A DNA stretch of 21,757 nucleotides, from NCBI GenBank assembly GCA_023432805.1, contig JAEYUG010000115.1, positions 1-21,757 of the forward strand. The letters run 5' to 3'. Below are positions 1-7,587 of this stretch, piece by piece (position 1 is the stretch's first letter; each line of letters starts with the position of its first letter). The DNA comes from Bacteroidota bacterium. Lineage in GTDB: Bacteria; Bacteroidota; Ignavibacteria; SZUA-365. The notes below the pieces were generated by a model. It was not told the origin of the DNA. It made no database searches and was given only the letters and a program-made list of their open reading frames with translations. The position numbers were made by a program, and so were the translations under genes.

Positions 1-103
1 TCCTCGTCCACCCAGCACTCGCTGAACATTCGTCAAGAGTGGACGAGGACGTCCACCCTCCTTTCACGGTTCCGTCCGCGCTCCGGTCGTTGGACGGGAG
101 CCG
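1..103. repeat. Nested inverted repeats upstream of the first gene
   Basis: An 11-bp perfect inverted repeat pairs TCCTCGTCCAC (1-11) with GTGGACGAGGA (39-49). The right arm can alternatively pair through GTGGAC (39-44) with GTCCAC (51-56), so two mutually exclusive hairpins are possible. CGTCCACCC also occurs as a direct repeat at 5-13 and 50-58. A third stem pairs CCGTCC (72-77) with GGACGG (92-97). No U-tract follows any stem. The window may start inside a larger element or at a contig edge, so the function (structured leader, regulatory palindrome, or assembly fold-back) is open. Confidence 0.5.
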
Positions 104-124
104 GTGGGGACGTACTTTCGTATC

Positions 125-943
125 ATGGCCACATTGCTCCGTACCCTGTTCATCGGCGACATCGTCGGCACCCCCGGGATGAATGCCGTCGCCCTCTTCC
201 TGCCCAACCTGATCACGACCTACGCGCCCGATCTCATCGTCGCAAACGGCGAAAACGCGCACGACGGCAAGAGCATCAGCGAAGCCCAGTTCGCCCAGCT
301 GCGCGAACTCGGCGTGCATGTGGTCACGAGCGGCAACCACATCTGGGAAAAGTGGCACATCCAGAAACTGCTCGCCGCAGAACCGGCGCTCCTGCGCCCG
401 ATGAACTATCCCCGTGAGGCGGCGGGACGCGGCTACGCGATCGTCGACCTCGGCAGCAAGGGCAAGGTCGGCGTCCTGAATCTGCAGGGACGAACCTTCA
501 TGCAGCCGATCGACTGTCCCTTCCGCACCGCCGACAAGGCCCTCGAACGACTGTCACAGGAAACCGCCGTCATCATCGTCGACATGCATGCGGAAGCCAC
601 CGCTGAAAAGATCGCCATGGCATGGCATCTCGACGGACGCGCAAGCGCCGTGATCGGCACGCATACGCATATCCAGACGGCCGACGCGCGGATCTTTCCC
701 GGCGGCACCGCCTACCTGACCGATGTCGGCATGACCGGACCCTACGACAGCGTGGTCGGCATGCGCAAGGACATCGCCGTCAAACGCTTCACCCGTCAGA
801 CGCCCTTCAAGTTCGAAATGGCGTCCGACGACGTGCATCTCAGCGCCGTGCTCATCGACATCGACATCGAAACCGGTCATGCACAGCGCATCACCCCCAT
901 GACGCTTCCGGAGTTCCAGACCCATGTCAGCGAATCTGATTGA
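125..943 (+). CDS. YmdB-family calcineurin-like metallophosphoesterase (TIGR00282 type)
   Basis: Predicted cytosolic 272-residue metal-dependent phosphodiesterase. Characterised relatives such as Bacillus YmdB hydrolyse 2',3'- and 3',5'-cyclic nucleotides. The full metal-ligand set is visible: GDIVG with D12, NGEN with E43/N44, GNH with N71/H72, DMH with H155, and GTHTH with H180/H182. These sit at a constant +4 offset from the Bacillus ligand positions as I recall them. The length is normal for the family. The frame is open from a GTG at 104, but the ATG at 125 places the first motif where the family has it, so it is preferred. The 3' end overlaps folD by 20 nt, implying translational coupling. 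The family assignment is firm; the physiological substrate is unknown. Confidence 0.93.
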   Translation: MATLLRTLFIGDIVGTPGMNAVALFLPNLITTYAPDLIVANGENAHDGKSISEAQFAQLRELGVHVVTSGNHIWEKWHIQKLLAAEPALLRPMNYPREAAGRGYAIVDLGSKGKVGVLNLQGRTFMQPIDCPFRTADKALERLSQETAVIIVDMHAEATAEKIAMAWHLDGRASAVIGTHTHIQTADARIFPGGTAYLTDVGMTGPYDSVVGMRKDIAVKRFTRQTPFKFEMASDDVHLSAVLIDIDIETGHAQRITPMTLPEFQTHVSESD

Positions 944-1811
944 CGGCACCGCAATTGCCGCCACCATCAAGAACGAGGTGCGCGACGAGGCCGCGCAGCT
1001 GAAGGAACGGCACGGCATCGTGCCGGGACTCGCATTCCTGCTCGTCGGTGAGAATCCTGCCTCGCAGTCCTACGTCCGTTCGAAGGGCAAGGCCTGCGAG
1101 TACTGCGGCTTCCACTCGACGACGATCGAAATGCCGGCACATGCCACGCAGGACGACATTCTCGAGCAGATCGATGCGTGGAACGTCGATCCCGACATCC
1201 ATGGCATCCTCGTGCAGCTGCCGCTGCCCGCGCATGTCGACGAGCATGCGGTGATCCGCGCCATCACGCCGCGCAAGGACGTCGACGGCTTCCATCCCGT
1301 CAATGTCGGCAAGCTGGTGATCGGGCAGGAGACGCTCGCACCGTGCACGCCCGCGGGCATCCTCGAACTGCTCGCACGTTCGGGCAACGATCCCGCCGGC
1401 AAGCATGTGGTGGTGGTCGGCCGCAGCAACATCGTGGGCAAGCCCGTGGCCAACATGCTCGTGCAGAAATCCCGTGGCGCCAATGCGATCGTGACGGTCG
1501 CGCACACGGCGGCGAAGGATCTGACGCGCTACACGAAGGATGCGGACATCCTGATCGCGGCGATCGGCCGCGCGCACGCCATCACCGCCGACATGGTGCG
1601 CGAGGGCGTGGTGGTGATCGACGTGGGCATCAACCGCATCGACGATCCCACGCATCCCAAGGGCTCGCGTCTGGTCGGGGATGTGGACTTCGCGGGCGTC
1701 GCTCCGAAGGCCGCGGCCATCACTCCCGTGCCCGGCGGCGTTGGTCCCATGACCATCGCCATGCTCATGCGCAACACGCTCGACGCGGCGCGGCGCACGA
1801 TACGATCCTGA
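924..1811 (+). CDS. folD: Bifunctional methylenetetrahydrofolate dehydrogenase / methenyltetrahydrofolate cyclohydrolase FolD
   Basis: Cytosolic one-carbon enzyme interconverting 5,10-methylene-, 5,10-methenyl- and 10-formyl-tetrahydrofolate with NADP. The 295 residues match the usual length. Y50 and K54 of the YVxxK motif, Q98 in VQLPLP and D121 in KDVDGFHP align position for position with the E. coli active site. The NADP-binding loop GRSNIVGKP and the C-terminal PVPGGVGPMT signature are intact. GGAG at 910-913, inside the upstream gene, lies 10 nt before the ATG. The overlap with the YmdB-family gene suggests one operon. Confidence 0.97.
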   Translation: MSANLIDGTAIAATIKNEVRDEAAQLKERHGIVPGLAFLLVGENPASQSYVRSKGKACEYCGFHSTTIEMPAHATQDDILEQIDAWNVDPDIHGILVQLPLPAHVDEHAVIRAITPRKDVDGFHPVNVGKLVIGQETLAPCTPAGILELLARSGNDPAGKHVVVVGRSNIVGKPVANMLVQKSRGANAIVTVAHTAAKDLTRYTKDADILIAAIGRAHAITADMVREGVVVIDVGINRIDDPTHPKGSRLVGDVDFAGVAPKAAAITPVPGGVGPMTIAMLMRNTLDAARRTIRS

Positions 1812-1842
1812 TCCCCCATCACCCCGGATCCGCCGCCCCGCG

Positions 1843-2502
1843 ATGCTGACACGTGACGGCTATCGTCGCTACTACGACGACTTTTACGCGACGACGGATT
1901 TCCGTCACTACTCCGAGCGGGTGGACCGTGCATTGCTGGCCGCGTTGTTCGATCGTGGTGGGGTGCGCGCTGGTTCGCGCGTTCTCGATCTCGGATGCGG
2001 AACGGGGGTGCAGCTGGCGCGGATGCGTGCGCTGGGCATGCGGGCCGTTGGTATTGATCTGAGCATGGTCGCCGTACGGCGCACGACGGGCATTACCGAT
2101 GCCACGATCGCGGTGCAGGGCGACGCGCTGCATCTGCCTCTGGCCGACGAGAGCGTCGACGCCGTGGTTGCGATCGGATGCAGTCTGATGAACGCAGACG
2201 ACGACGCGCGTGTCGACCAGCTGTTTGCCGAGAGTCTCCGTGTGGTGCGCACGGGAGGCTGCGTGGTGGCGACCACCTGCAGCGACTTCAGCGGCCACGA
2301 GAAAGGTGGGTGGACGCAGCGGACGCGGCACGCACTCGAAGAGCGGCTCCGGCAGCTTCCCGGCGGAAGACGCGCACTGCACTACGGATTGCCCGGTCTG
2401 GCACGATTCCACCGGGCGCTTCCCCTGCATCCTCTCACGGATGCGCTGCTTCGCCTGCCGTTCGCGATTGCGCGGACGGCGGTCTACATTGTCTGGAAAT
2501 GA
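1843..2502 (+). CDS. Class I SAM-dependent methyltransferase, substrate unknown
   Basis: A 219-residue Rossmann-fold methyltransferase. Motif I is VLDLGCGTG at residues 47-55. The acidic end of strand 2 is GIDLS at 70-74. Motif II/III-like GDALHLPLADESVDAVVA follows at 93-110, giving the pattern of the Methyltransf_11/25 group. The N-terminus is rich in Tyr and Asp (YRRYYDDFY). The C-terminal third carries no recognisable substrate domain. It starts 31 nt after folD with no clear Shine-Dalgarno sequence and ends 30 nt before the alanine dehydrogenase-like gene, so it probably belongs to the same transcript. The fold is certain; the substrate cannot be deduced. Confidence 0.85.
   Translation: MLTRDGYRRYYDDFYATTDFRHYSERVDRALLAALFDRGGVRAGSRVLDLGCGTGVQLARMRALGMRAVGIDLSMVAVRRTTGITDATIAVQGDALHLPLADESVDAVVAIGCSLMNADDDARVDQLFAESLRVVRTGGCVVATTCSDFSGHEKGGWTQRTRHALEERLRQLPGGRRALHYGLPGLARFHRALPLHPLTDALLRLPFAIARTAVYIVWK
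2461..2491 (+). promoter_or_regulatory. Weak candidate Bacteroidota-type promoter for the alanine dehydrogenase-like gene
   Basis: TTCG (2461-2464), a 20-nt spacer and TACATTG (2485-2491) resemble the -33/-7 layout seen more clearly elsewhere in this window. It lies at the 3' end of the methyltransferase gene, about 40 nt before the next ATG. The -7 element departs from TAnnTTTG at its last two positions, so this is tentative. Confidence 0.25.
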
Positions 2503-2532
2503 CAAATCCGAAAACCAGTCTCAGACACCATC

Positions 2533-3648
2533 ATGATCATCGGTATTCTCAAGGAACGGTTTCAGGACGAACAGCGCGTGGCGCTCTCACCCGCGGGTGT
2601 GGAGACGCTCGTGCAGTCCGGTGCGCAGATCCTGATCGAAACGGGCGCGGGGCAGTATGCACGCTTCAACGACGAACAATATGAAAAGGCGGGGGCGACC
2701 GTCGTGTACTCGATGGAGGAGGCCGCGGGGCGGGCCGACATCGTGCTCAAGGTCATGCCGCCGAACAGCGACGAGTATGCGGTGCTCGGCGAGGGTCAGA
2801 CGCTGTTGTCGTTTCTGCTGCTTGGCATGCGCAATCGGGAGTTCGTGCAGCATGCGCTCGACAACCGGATCACGACCATCGGCTACGAGTACCTGCGCGG
2901 CCGCGACGGGGGCTTCCCGATTCTGCGCGCGATGAGCGACATCTCCGGACAGATCTCCGCGATTGTCGCCTCGCGTTTCCTGCGCAGCGATCAGGGGGGA
3001 CGTGGGATTCTGCTTGGCGGACTCGCGGGCGTGGCCCCGGCTGCGGTCGTGATTCTCGGCATGGGTGCCTCGGGCATGGCCGCTGCACAGGCGACACTCG
3101 GCATCGGCGCGCAGGTGATTGCGCTCGATACGGACATCGACAAGCTGCGCGAGGCGGAGAGTTATTTCGGCAAGCGCATCACGACGGTGATGGCGAGTCC
3201 CGAAAACATCCGTCGCGGCGTGCGCATCGCCGACGTGCTGATCGGAGCGATTTCGATCAACGACGATCACAGCCACCATCTCGTCAGCGAGGAGATGGTA
3301 CGCACGATGAAGGAAGGCGCGGTGGCCATCGACATTTCGATCAACCAGGGGGGATGCATTGAGACCAGCCGTCCCACGACCATCGCAGAGCCGGTGTTCA
3401 TCAAGCACGGTGTGATCCACTACTGCGTGCCGAACATGCCGTCGATGGTGGCGCGCACCTCGACGTACGCGTTGACGAATGGCCTGATTCCCTACCTGCA
3501 GCAAGTGCTGGCCGACGGCATTGGTGCGAGCATCGATGCACAGGGCTCGCTGCGCTGCGGCGTGGTCACGCACAAGGGCGTGGCGACGCATCGCATTCTG
3601 CAGGATTTGTACGGCATTCCCGCCCAGCCCTTCGAATGTGCGTTGTGA
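2533..3648 (+). CDS. ald: Alanine dehydrogenase-like protein (AlaDH/PNT family) with altered active site
   Basis: A 371-residue cytosolic protein, the normal length for NAD-dependent alanine dehydrogenase. It has the AlaDH/PNT N-terminal domain (KERFQDEQRVALSPAGV, R15), a Rossmann GxGxxG at 176-181 with acidic D199 for the NAD ribose, and the family signatures QGGC..SRPTT and NMPS.V.RTSTYALTN. Compared by memory with the M. tuberculosis enzyme, R15 is kept. K75 (pyruvate binding) is M75, H96 is L96 in SFLLLG, and D270 is N271 in SINQGGC. It also lacks the transhydrogenase PRISRAQ motif, so it is not PntA. Either the substrate or chemistry differs, or it has another role. The ATG has little Shine-Dalgarno support, which is common in Bacteroidota. 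The symbol marks family only. Confidence 0.8.
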   Translation: MIIGILKERFQDEQRVALSPAGVETLVQSGAQILIETGAGQYARFNDEQYEKAGATVVYSMEEAAGRADIVLKVMPPNSDEYAVLGEGQTLLSFLLLGMRNREFVQHALDNRITTIGYEYLRGRDGGFPILRAMSDISGQISAIVASRFLRSDQGGRGILLGGLAGVAPAAVVILGMGASGMAAAQATLGIGAQVIALDTDIDKLREAESYFGKRITTVMASPENIRRGVRIADVLIGAISINDDHSHHLVSEEMVRTMKEGAVAIDISINQGGCIETSRPTTIAEPVFIKHGVIHYCVPNMPSMVARTSTYALTNGLIPYLQQVLADGIGASIDAQGSLRCGVVTHKGVATHRILQDLYGIPAQPFECAL

Positions 3649-3709
3649 ACTCCACGAGCGACGACATCCATCCCTTCCCCCGAATCTGAAATCCGAACGC
3701 GAAGAACCT

Positions 3710-3713
3710 GAGG
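3710..3713 (+). promoter_or_regulatory. Ribosome binding site GAGG selecting the ATG at 3721
   Basis: GAGG lies 7 nt before ATG 3721. It would be too close to the in-frame TTG at 3715, so it decides the start of the CoA-transferase gene. Confidence 0.6.
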
Positions 3714-3720
3714 TTTGCCC

Positions 3721-5034
3721 ATGCAATGGCTGTCCAACTACAACAAGAAAGTCACCACGGCCGAAGCCGCCGTGCAGTGCATCAAATCCGGTGACAACGT
3801 CTACATCCATCCCGGCTGCGCGCTGCCCGAGCTGCTCGTCAAGGCGATGGTCGCCCGCTACGAGGAACTGCACGATGTGACGCTGCACCACATCATCACG
3901 ATCGGCGACGCCGGATACACCGCGCCGGAGATGCAGGGGCATTTCCGGCACAACGCGCTCTTCATCGGCGGCAACGTGCGCGAAGCCGTCAACAAGGGTA
4001 TGGCCGATTTCACCCCGATCTACCTGAGCGAGATACCGCAGCTCTTCTTCAAGAAGATCGTGCCGGTCGACGTCGCGCTCATCCACGTCTCCGAGCCCGA
4101 CGAGCACGGCTTCTGCAGCTTCGGCGTCGGCATCGAAACCACCAAGCCCGCCTGCGAAGTCGCCAAGGTCATCGTCGCGCAGGTCAACAAGCGCATGCCG
4201 CGCACCCTCGGTGACAGCTTCATCCACATCAACAAGATCCACCACATCGTCGAGGTCGACACCCCGATCGCCGTGGCCCCACAGGTCGGCGACGCTGTCA
4301 GTGCCGAAGAGGCCGACGTGTTCCGCAACATCGGTGCGCACATCGCCGATCTGATCGAAGACGAGAGCACGCTGCAGATGGGCATCGGCAGCATTCCCGA
4401 CGCAACGCTGAACTTCCTCGACAACAAGCGCAACCTCGGCATCCACACCGAGATGTTCAGCGACGGCGTGATCAAGCTCGTGGAGAAGGGCGTCATCAAC
4501 AACGAGAAGAAGACCCTGCACGTGGGCAAGATGATCGTCTCGTTCGTGCTCGGCGAGAAGCCCGTCTTCGACTTCATCGACAACAACCCGATCGTGGAGT
4601 TCCACCCCAGCCACTACGTCAACGATCCCTACATCATCGCACAGAACCGGCGCATGGTCGCGATCAACAGCGCGTTGCAGGTGGATCTCACCGGACAGGT
4701 ATGCGCAGATTCGATCGGTCCCAGATTGTATTCGGGATTCGGCGGGCAGGTCGATTTCATCCGCGGTGCCTCCCGCAGCGACGGGGGGAAGCCGATCATC
4801 GCGCTGCCTTCGACGGCGCGCAACGGCGAACTGTCACGCATCGTGCCGCACCTGATTCTCGGTGCCGGCGTGACCACGAACCGCGCGGATGTGCACTACG
4901 TGGTGACCGAGTACGGTGTGGCCTCGCTGTTCGGCAAGACCGTGCGCCAGCGCGTCAATGAACTCATCCACATCGCGCATCCGAATTTCCGTGACGAACT
5001 GCGCGCATATGCCCGCAAGGTCAACTATATTTGA
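3721..5034 (+). CDS. Acetyl-CoA hydrolase / 4-hydroxybutyrate CoA-transferase family protein
   Basis: A 437-residue cytosolic class I CoA-transferase. The N-terminal half carries the acetyl-CoA hydrolase/transferase domain (KSGDNVYIHPGCALPELL). The second half carries MGIGSIPDATL and the motif LGIHTEMFSDG, whose Glu (E244) is the residue that forms the enzyme-CoA thioester in this family. GFGGQVDFIRGA, then VTEYGVASLFGKT and a short Arg-rich end, complete the C-terminal domain. Members use acetyl-CoA with 4-hydroxybutyrate, butyrate, succinate or propionate; the substrate cannot be set from motifs. It follows the alanine dehydrogenase-like gene by 72 nt, so the pair might act in amino-acid or short-chain-acid metabolism, which is inference. 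Its stop codon lies within a promoter element for the next gene. Confidence 0.88.
   Translation: MQWLSNYNKKVTTAEAAVQCIKSGDNVYIHPGCALPELLVKAMVARYEELHDVTLHHIITIGDAGYTAPEMQGHFRHNALFIGGNVREAVNKGMADFTPIYLSEIPQLFFKKIVPVDVALIHVSEPDEHGFCSFGVGIETTKPACEVAKVIVAQVNKRMPRTLGDSFIHINKIHHIVEVDTPIAVAPQVGDAVSAEEADVFRNIGAHIADLIEDESTLQMGIGSIPDATLNFLDNKRNLGIHTEMFSDGVIKLVEKGVINNEKKTLHVGKMIVSFVLGEKPVFDFIDNNPIVEFHPSHYVNDPYIIAQNRRMVAINSALQVDLTGQVCADSIGPRLYSGFGGQVDFIRGASRSDGGKPIIALPSTARNGELSRIVPHLILGAGVTTNRADVHYVVTEYGVASLFGKTVRQRVNELIHIAHPNFRDELRAYARKVNYI
5026..5033 (+). promoter_or_regulatory. Bacteroidota-type -7 element TATATTTG overlapping the stop codon
   Basis: A perfect match to the -7 consensus TAnnTTTG. It predicts a transcription start near 5040 and a leader of about 30 nt before ATG 5069. 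No good -33 TTTG is seen 19-21 nt upstream. It would start the surface-protein block independently of the metabolic genes. Confidence 0.5.
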
Positions 5035-5068
5035 TTTCTCCCTCACGATACGACTGGTGACGGGTCGC

Positions 5069-5905
5069 ATGAGACTTCCCTCGTTGTTCATATTCGCACT
5101 GTTGTGTGCTGCGACGGTGCATGACGCAGGCGCGCAGTATCTGCGTGACATGTCCGCTGGTGGTGCCATGTCCGTTGCACCGGCCCGGCCCGGACAGCTT
5201 CCCCCCGATGTGCTCAATCCCGAACCCTCGCAGTGGTGGCTCGGACCGCAGATCGGCATCAACCTCAATTCTCATCCCGGGACCTTCCATCCCTACTGTG
5301 AAGAGTGCAGCTTCTCGAATGGAAGCGGGGCGGGGGTGCTGCTGGGACTGCAGCTCGAATACGTGGCCTCGTCTGCACTGCATCTGACGGCGAAGCTGCT
5401 CTATGACAACAAGACGGCGGACTACACCGCCCTCACGCCGCAGCGCCTCAGTGATGTGAAGGTGATCGAGACGGGCGAGTATGTGCAGGAGCGTGTCAAC
5501 TACGAACGCACGTCATCGGTCGTGCTGTCGTACATGATGCTGCATCTGGTGGCGCAGGTGTATCCGTTCGGTGGATTCTATCTGTTTGCTGGACCGGCCG
5601 TCGGCATTCCGCTGGACGCGACATACAATGTGCGCGAGAAGATCATGGACCCCGGCTACGTCTACCCGCGCACCGAGTTGACTGAGGAAGACATCGAGCC
5701 TGTGACGAATCTCGATCGCATCACGACGCTGGAATCTCCGCGGCTCGATCTGCGTGCCGGCATCGGGTACGATCTGAACATCGGCCGCGGCGTCATGCTG
5801 TCGCCGGAAGTCAGCTACGGCCTGCCGCTCAACGACATTGCGGCATTCGCCGGCTGGAAGGCTGAAACGATTCATCTCGTCGCCGTTTTGAAAATTGCAT
5901 TGTGA
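5069..5905 (+). CDS. Outer-membrane beta-barrel protein
   Basis: A 278-residue secreted protein. Its signal peptide (MRLPSLFIFALLCAATVHDAGA) probably ends at GAQ. The rest shows alternating hydrophobic/polar strands (WWLGPQIGINLN, GAGVLLGLQLEYVA, HLTAKLLYDN, FYLFAGPAVGIP, LDLRAGIGYDLNI, VMLSPEVSYGLPL) and ends in VAVLKIAL, as expected for a small barrel of the OMP_b-brl/PorT-like type. A short CEEC motif lies in the first extracellular or periplasmic loop. The frame is open far upstream inside the CoA-transferase gene, but only ATG 5069 gives a signal peptide. It lies just upstream of the PorE-like lipoprotein gene (11 nt gap if that gene starts at 5916), so the two products probably act together in the outer membrane. 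Not assignable to a named gene. Confidence 0.75.
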   Translation: MRLPSLFIFALLCAATVHDAGAQYLRDMSAGGAMSVAPARPGQLPPDVLNPEPSQWWLGPQIGINLNSHPGTFHPYCEECSFSNGSGAGVLLGLQLEYVASSALHLTAKLLYDNKTADYTALTPQRLSDVKVIETGEYVQERVNYERTSSVVLSYMMLHLVAQVYPFGGFYLFAGPAVGIPLDATYNVREKIMDPGYVYPRTELTEEDIEPVTNLDRITTLESPRLDLRAGIGYDLNIGRGVMLSPEVSYGLPLNDIAAFAGWKAETIHLVAVLKIAL

Positions 5906-5948
5906 GCACTGCACCATGAGCCTTCGCATCAACAAGCCAGCAACGACC

Positions 5949-7553
5949 ATGCGCTCGACCCTTCTGCTCTTCGGAGTCGTACTGCTCCATGCAGCGTTTG
6001 TGGGCGGCTGCGCCTCCTCGAAACCCGAACCTGAGGCTGTGGTCGCCGAACCCGTTTCCAAGAATCCCCCGGTCGCCTACAATCTCGGTTCGGATGTGAA
6101 CTCGTCTTCCGACGACTACGGGGCGGACATGTACGACGGACGCCTGATCTTCACGTCGAAGCGGCCGACGATCGAGGGCTATATCCAGGGCGACGACCTC
6201 TGGTTCACGGACCGTGAGCGCGGGGGATGGAGCCAGGCGCTCAACTTCGGCGGCACGATCAACAGCGAACTCGATGAGGGATCGGCGCAGATCACCTCGG
6301 ACGGCAGCTCGGTCTTCTACGTGCAATGCTTCACCGAAGACGGAATGGGAGACGCAGACATCTACACATCCGTGTTCGACCGCAAGGGCAAATGGCAGAG
6401 TGTGCGCAATCTCGGCGAGGGAGTGAATTCGAAGTACTGGGATTCGCAGCCGTTCGTTTCGCCCGATGGCAGCGAATTGTATTTCGCGTCGGATCGATCG
6501 GGTGGCCAGGGGGGAACGGATCTCTGGGTGAGCAAGCGCCTGCGCTCGGGCAAGTGGGGCGTGCCCCGCAACCTCGGTCCCGTCGTCAACAGTCCGGGCA
6601 ATGAGAAGAGTCCGACGATCTCCCCGAACGGCACGTTGTTCTTTGCCAGCGACGGGCACCCCGGGGCACGCGGCTACGACCTCTACATGAGCACGGAGAA
6701 TGGCAAGAAGGGGTGGACGGTGCCTAAACGCCTGATGGCACCGTTCAACTCATCACGCGATGAACTGTTTTTCCGACTTTCGGCGGAAGAGGACACCGTC
6801 TACATTTCCTCGAACCGAGAGGGGGGGCAGGGCGAGCTCGACATCTGGCTCGTCACCCCGAATCCCTACAAGGATACCAGCAGATACGTCTACTACTTTG
6901 TCGGACAAGTGTACGACACGCTCAGCACGATGGGTCTGAAGGAAGCGACGCTTTCGATCGTGACCGCAGACAATGACACGACGAGCATCCGCTGTGACCG
7001 CAGCGGACGCTTCCGCGTGGTGATTCGTCCCGGTGACGTGTTCACGGCCACAGCCACCGCGCCGGGATATGATTCCCGCAGCGCGCGCATCACCATTCCC
7101 GACAAACCCCGGTATACCGACTACACCCGCAGTTTCGGTCTCGGGCAACTCCCCGTTGCTCCCGGTGACGAGAAGCCGACCGACGAGGCAGGTGAGAAGC
7201 CGACGATCGTGCTTTTTGATTTTGACAAATCCGCCCTGCGTGGCGACACGCGGGCACTGCTCGATGCGGTGTTCGCGGATCTGATCGCACCGGTGCTCGC
7301 TTCGAAGGGTGAGCTCGAGATCGCACTCGACGCGCATACCGACGATGCGGGCACGGAGGAATATAATGTGCGTCTGTCCAAGCAGCGTGCGGCGGCGGTG
7401 TCGTCGTATCTGACCGGGAAGGGCGTGCCGCTCTCGGCCATCAGCGTGAATGCGTATGGTGAAGCGAGGCCTGTCGACAGCAATGCAACCGACACCGGCC
7501 GCCAGCTCAACAGGCGGGTGGAAATTCGTGTGACGAGTGGAGCCATGCGCTGA
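5949..7553 (+). CDS. OmpA-family lipoprotein with five-bladed PD40 propeller (PorE-like)
   Basis: A 534-residue outer-membrane lipoprotein facing the periplasm. The signal peptide ends in lipobox VGGC with C21, and the following ASSKPEPE lacks a surface-export signal. Five PD40/WD40-like units begin near residues 55, 109, 165, 219 and 271, with repeats such as SPDGSELYFASDRSGGQGGTDLW. A carboxypeptidase-regulatory-like sandwich covers about 312-400. An OmpA C-terminal peptidoglycan-binding domain runs from about 417 (VLFDFDKSALR, NVRLSKQRAAAV, NRRVEIRV). This order matches PorE, the T9SS-associated protein, except that the N-terminal TPR is absent. An in-frame ATG at 5916 would add 11 residues. 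T9SS cargo genes follow immediately, supporting a role in anchoring or T9SS assembly, by inference. Confidence 0.85.
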   Translation: MRSTLLLFGVVLLHAAFVGGCASSKPEPEAVVAEPVSKNPPVAYNLGSDVNSSSDDYGADMYDGRLIFTSKRPTIEGYIQGDDLWFTDRERGGWSQALNFGGTINSELDEGSAQITSDGSSVFYVQCFTEDGMGDADIYTSVFDRKGKWQSVRNLGEGVNSKYWDSQPFVSPDGSELYFASDRSGGQGGTDLWVSKRLRSGKWGVPRNLGPVVNSPGNEKSPTISPNGTLFFASDGHPGARGYDLYMSTENGKKGWTVPKRLMAPFNSSRDELFFRLSAEEDTVYISSNREGGQGELDIWLVTPNPYKDTSRYVYYFVGQVYDTLSTMGLKEATLSIVTADNDTTSIRCDRSGRFRVVIRPGDVFTATATAPGYDSRSARITIPDKPRYTDYTRSFGLGQLPVAPGDEKPTDEAGEKPTIVLFDFDKSALRGDTRALLDAVFADLIAPVLASKGELEIALDAHTDDAGTEEYNVRLSKQRAAAVSSYLTGKGVPLSAISVNAYGEARPVDSNATDTGRQLNRRVEIRVTSGAMR

Positions 7554-7574
7554 CGACGCATTCTTCCGCGTGTG

Positions 7575-7582
7575 AAAGGAGA
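7575..7582 (+). promoter_or_regulatory. Strong Shine-Dalgarno AAAGGAGA
   Basis: GGAG at 7578-7581 lies 6 nt before ATG 7588. It is one of the few canonical ribosome binding sites here and fixes the start of the first VWA gene. Confidence 0.7.
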
Positions 7583-7587
7583 CCCCC

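Noticed and set aside
113..120. TACTTTCG as a -7 element for the YmdB-family gene
   Set aside because: One mismatch from TAnnTTTG, but the start would fall on the ATG itself and no -33 element is seen; likely chance.
2587..4614. 675-codon open frame on the minus strand
   Set aside because: Antisense to the alanine dehydrogenase-like and CoA-transferase genes, rich in Asp/His/Val/Arg with no domain pattern; a typical shadow frame in GC-rich coding DNA.
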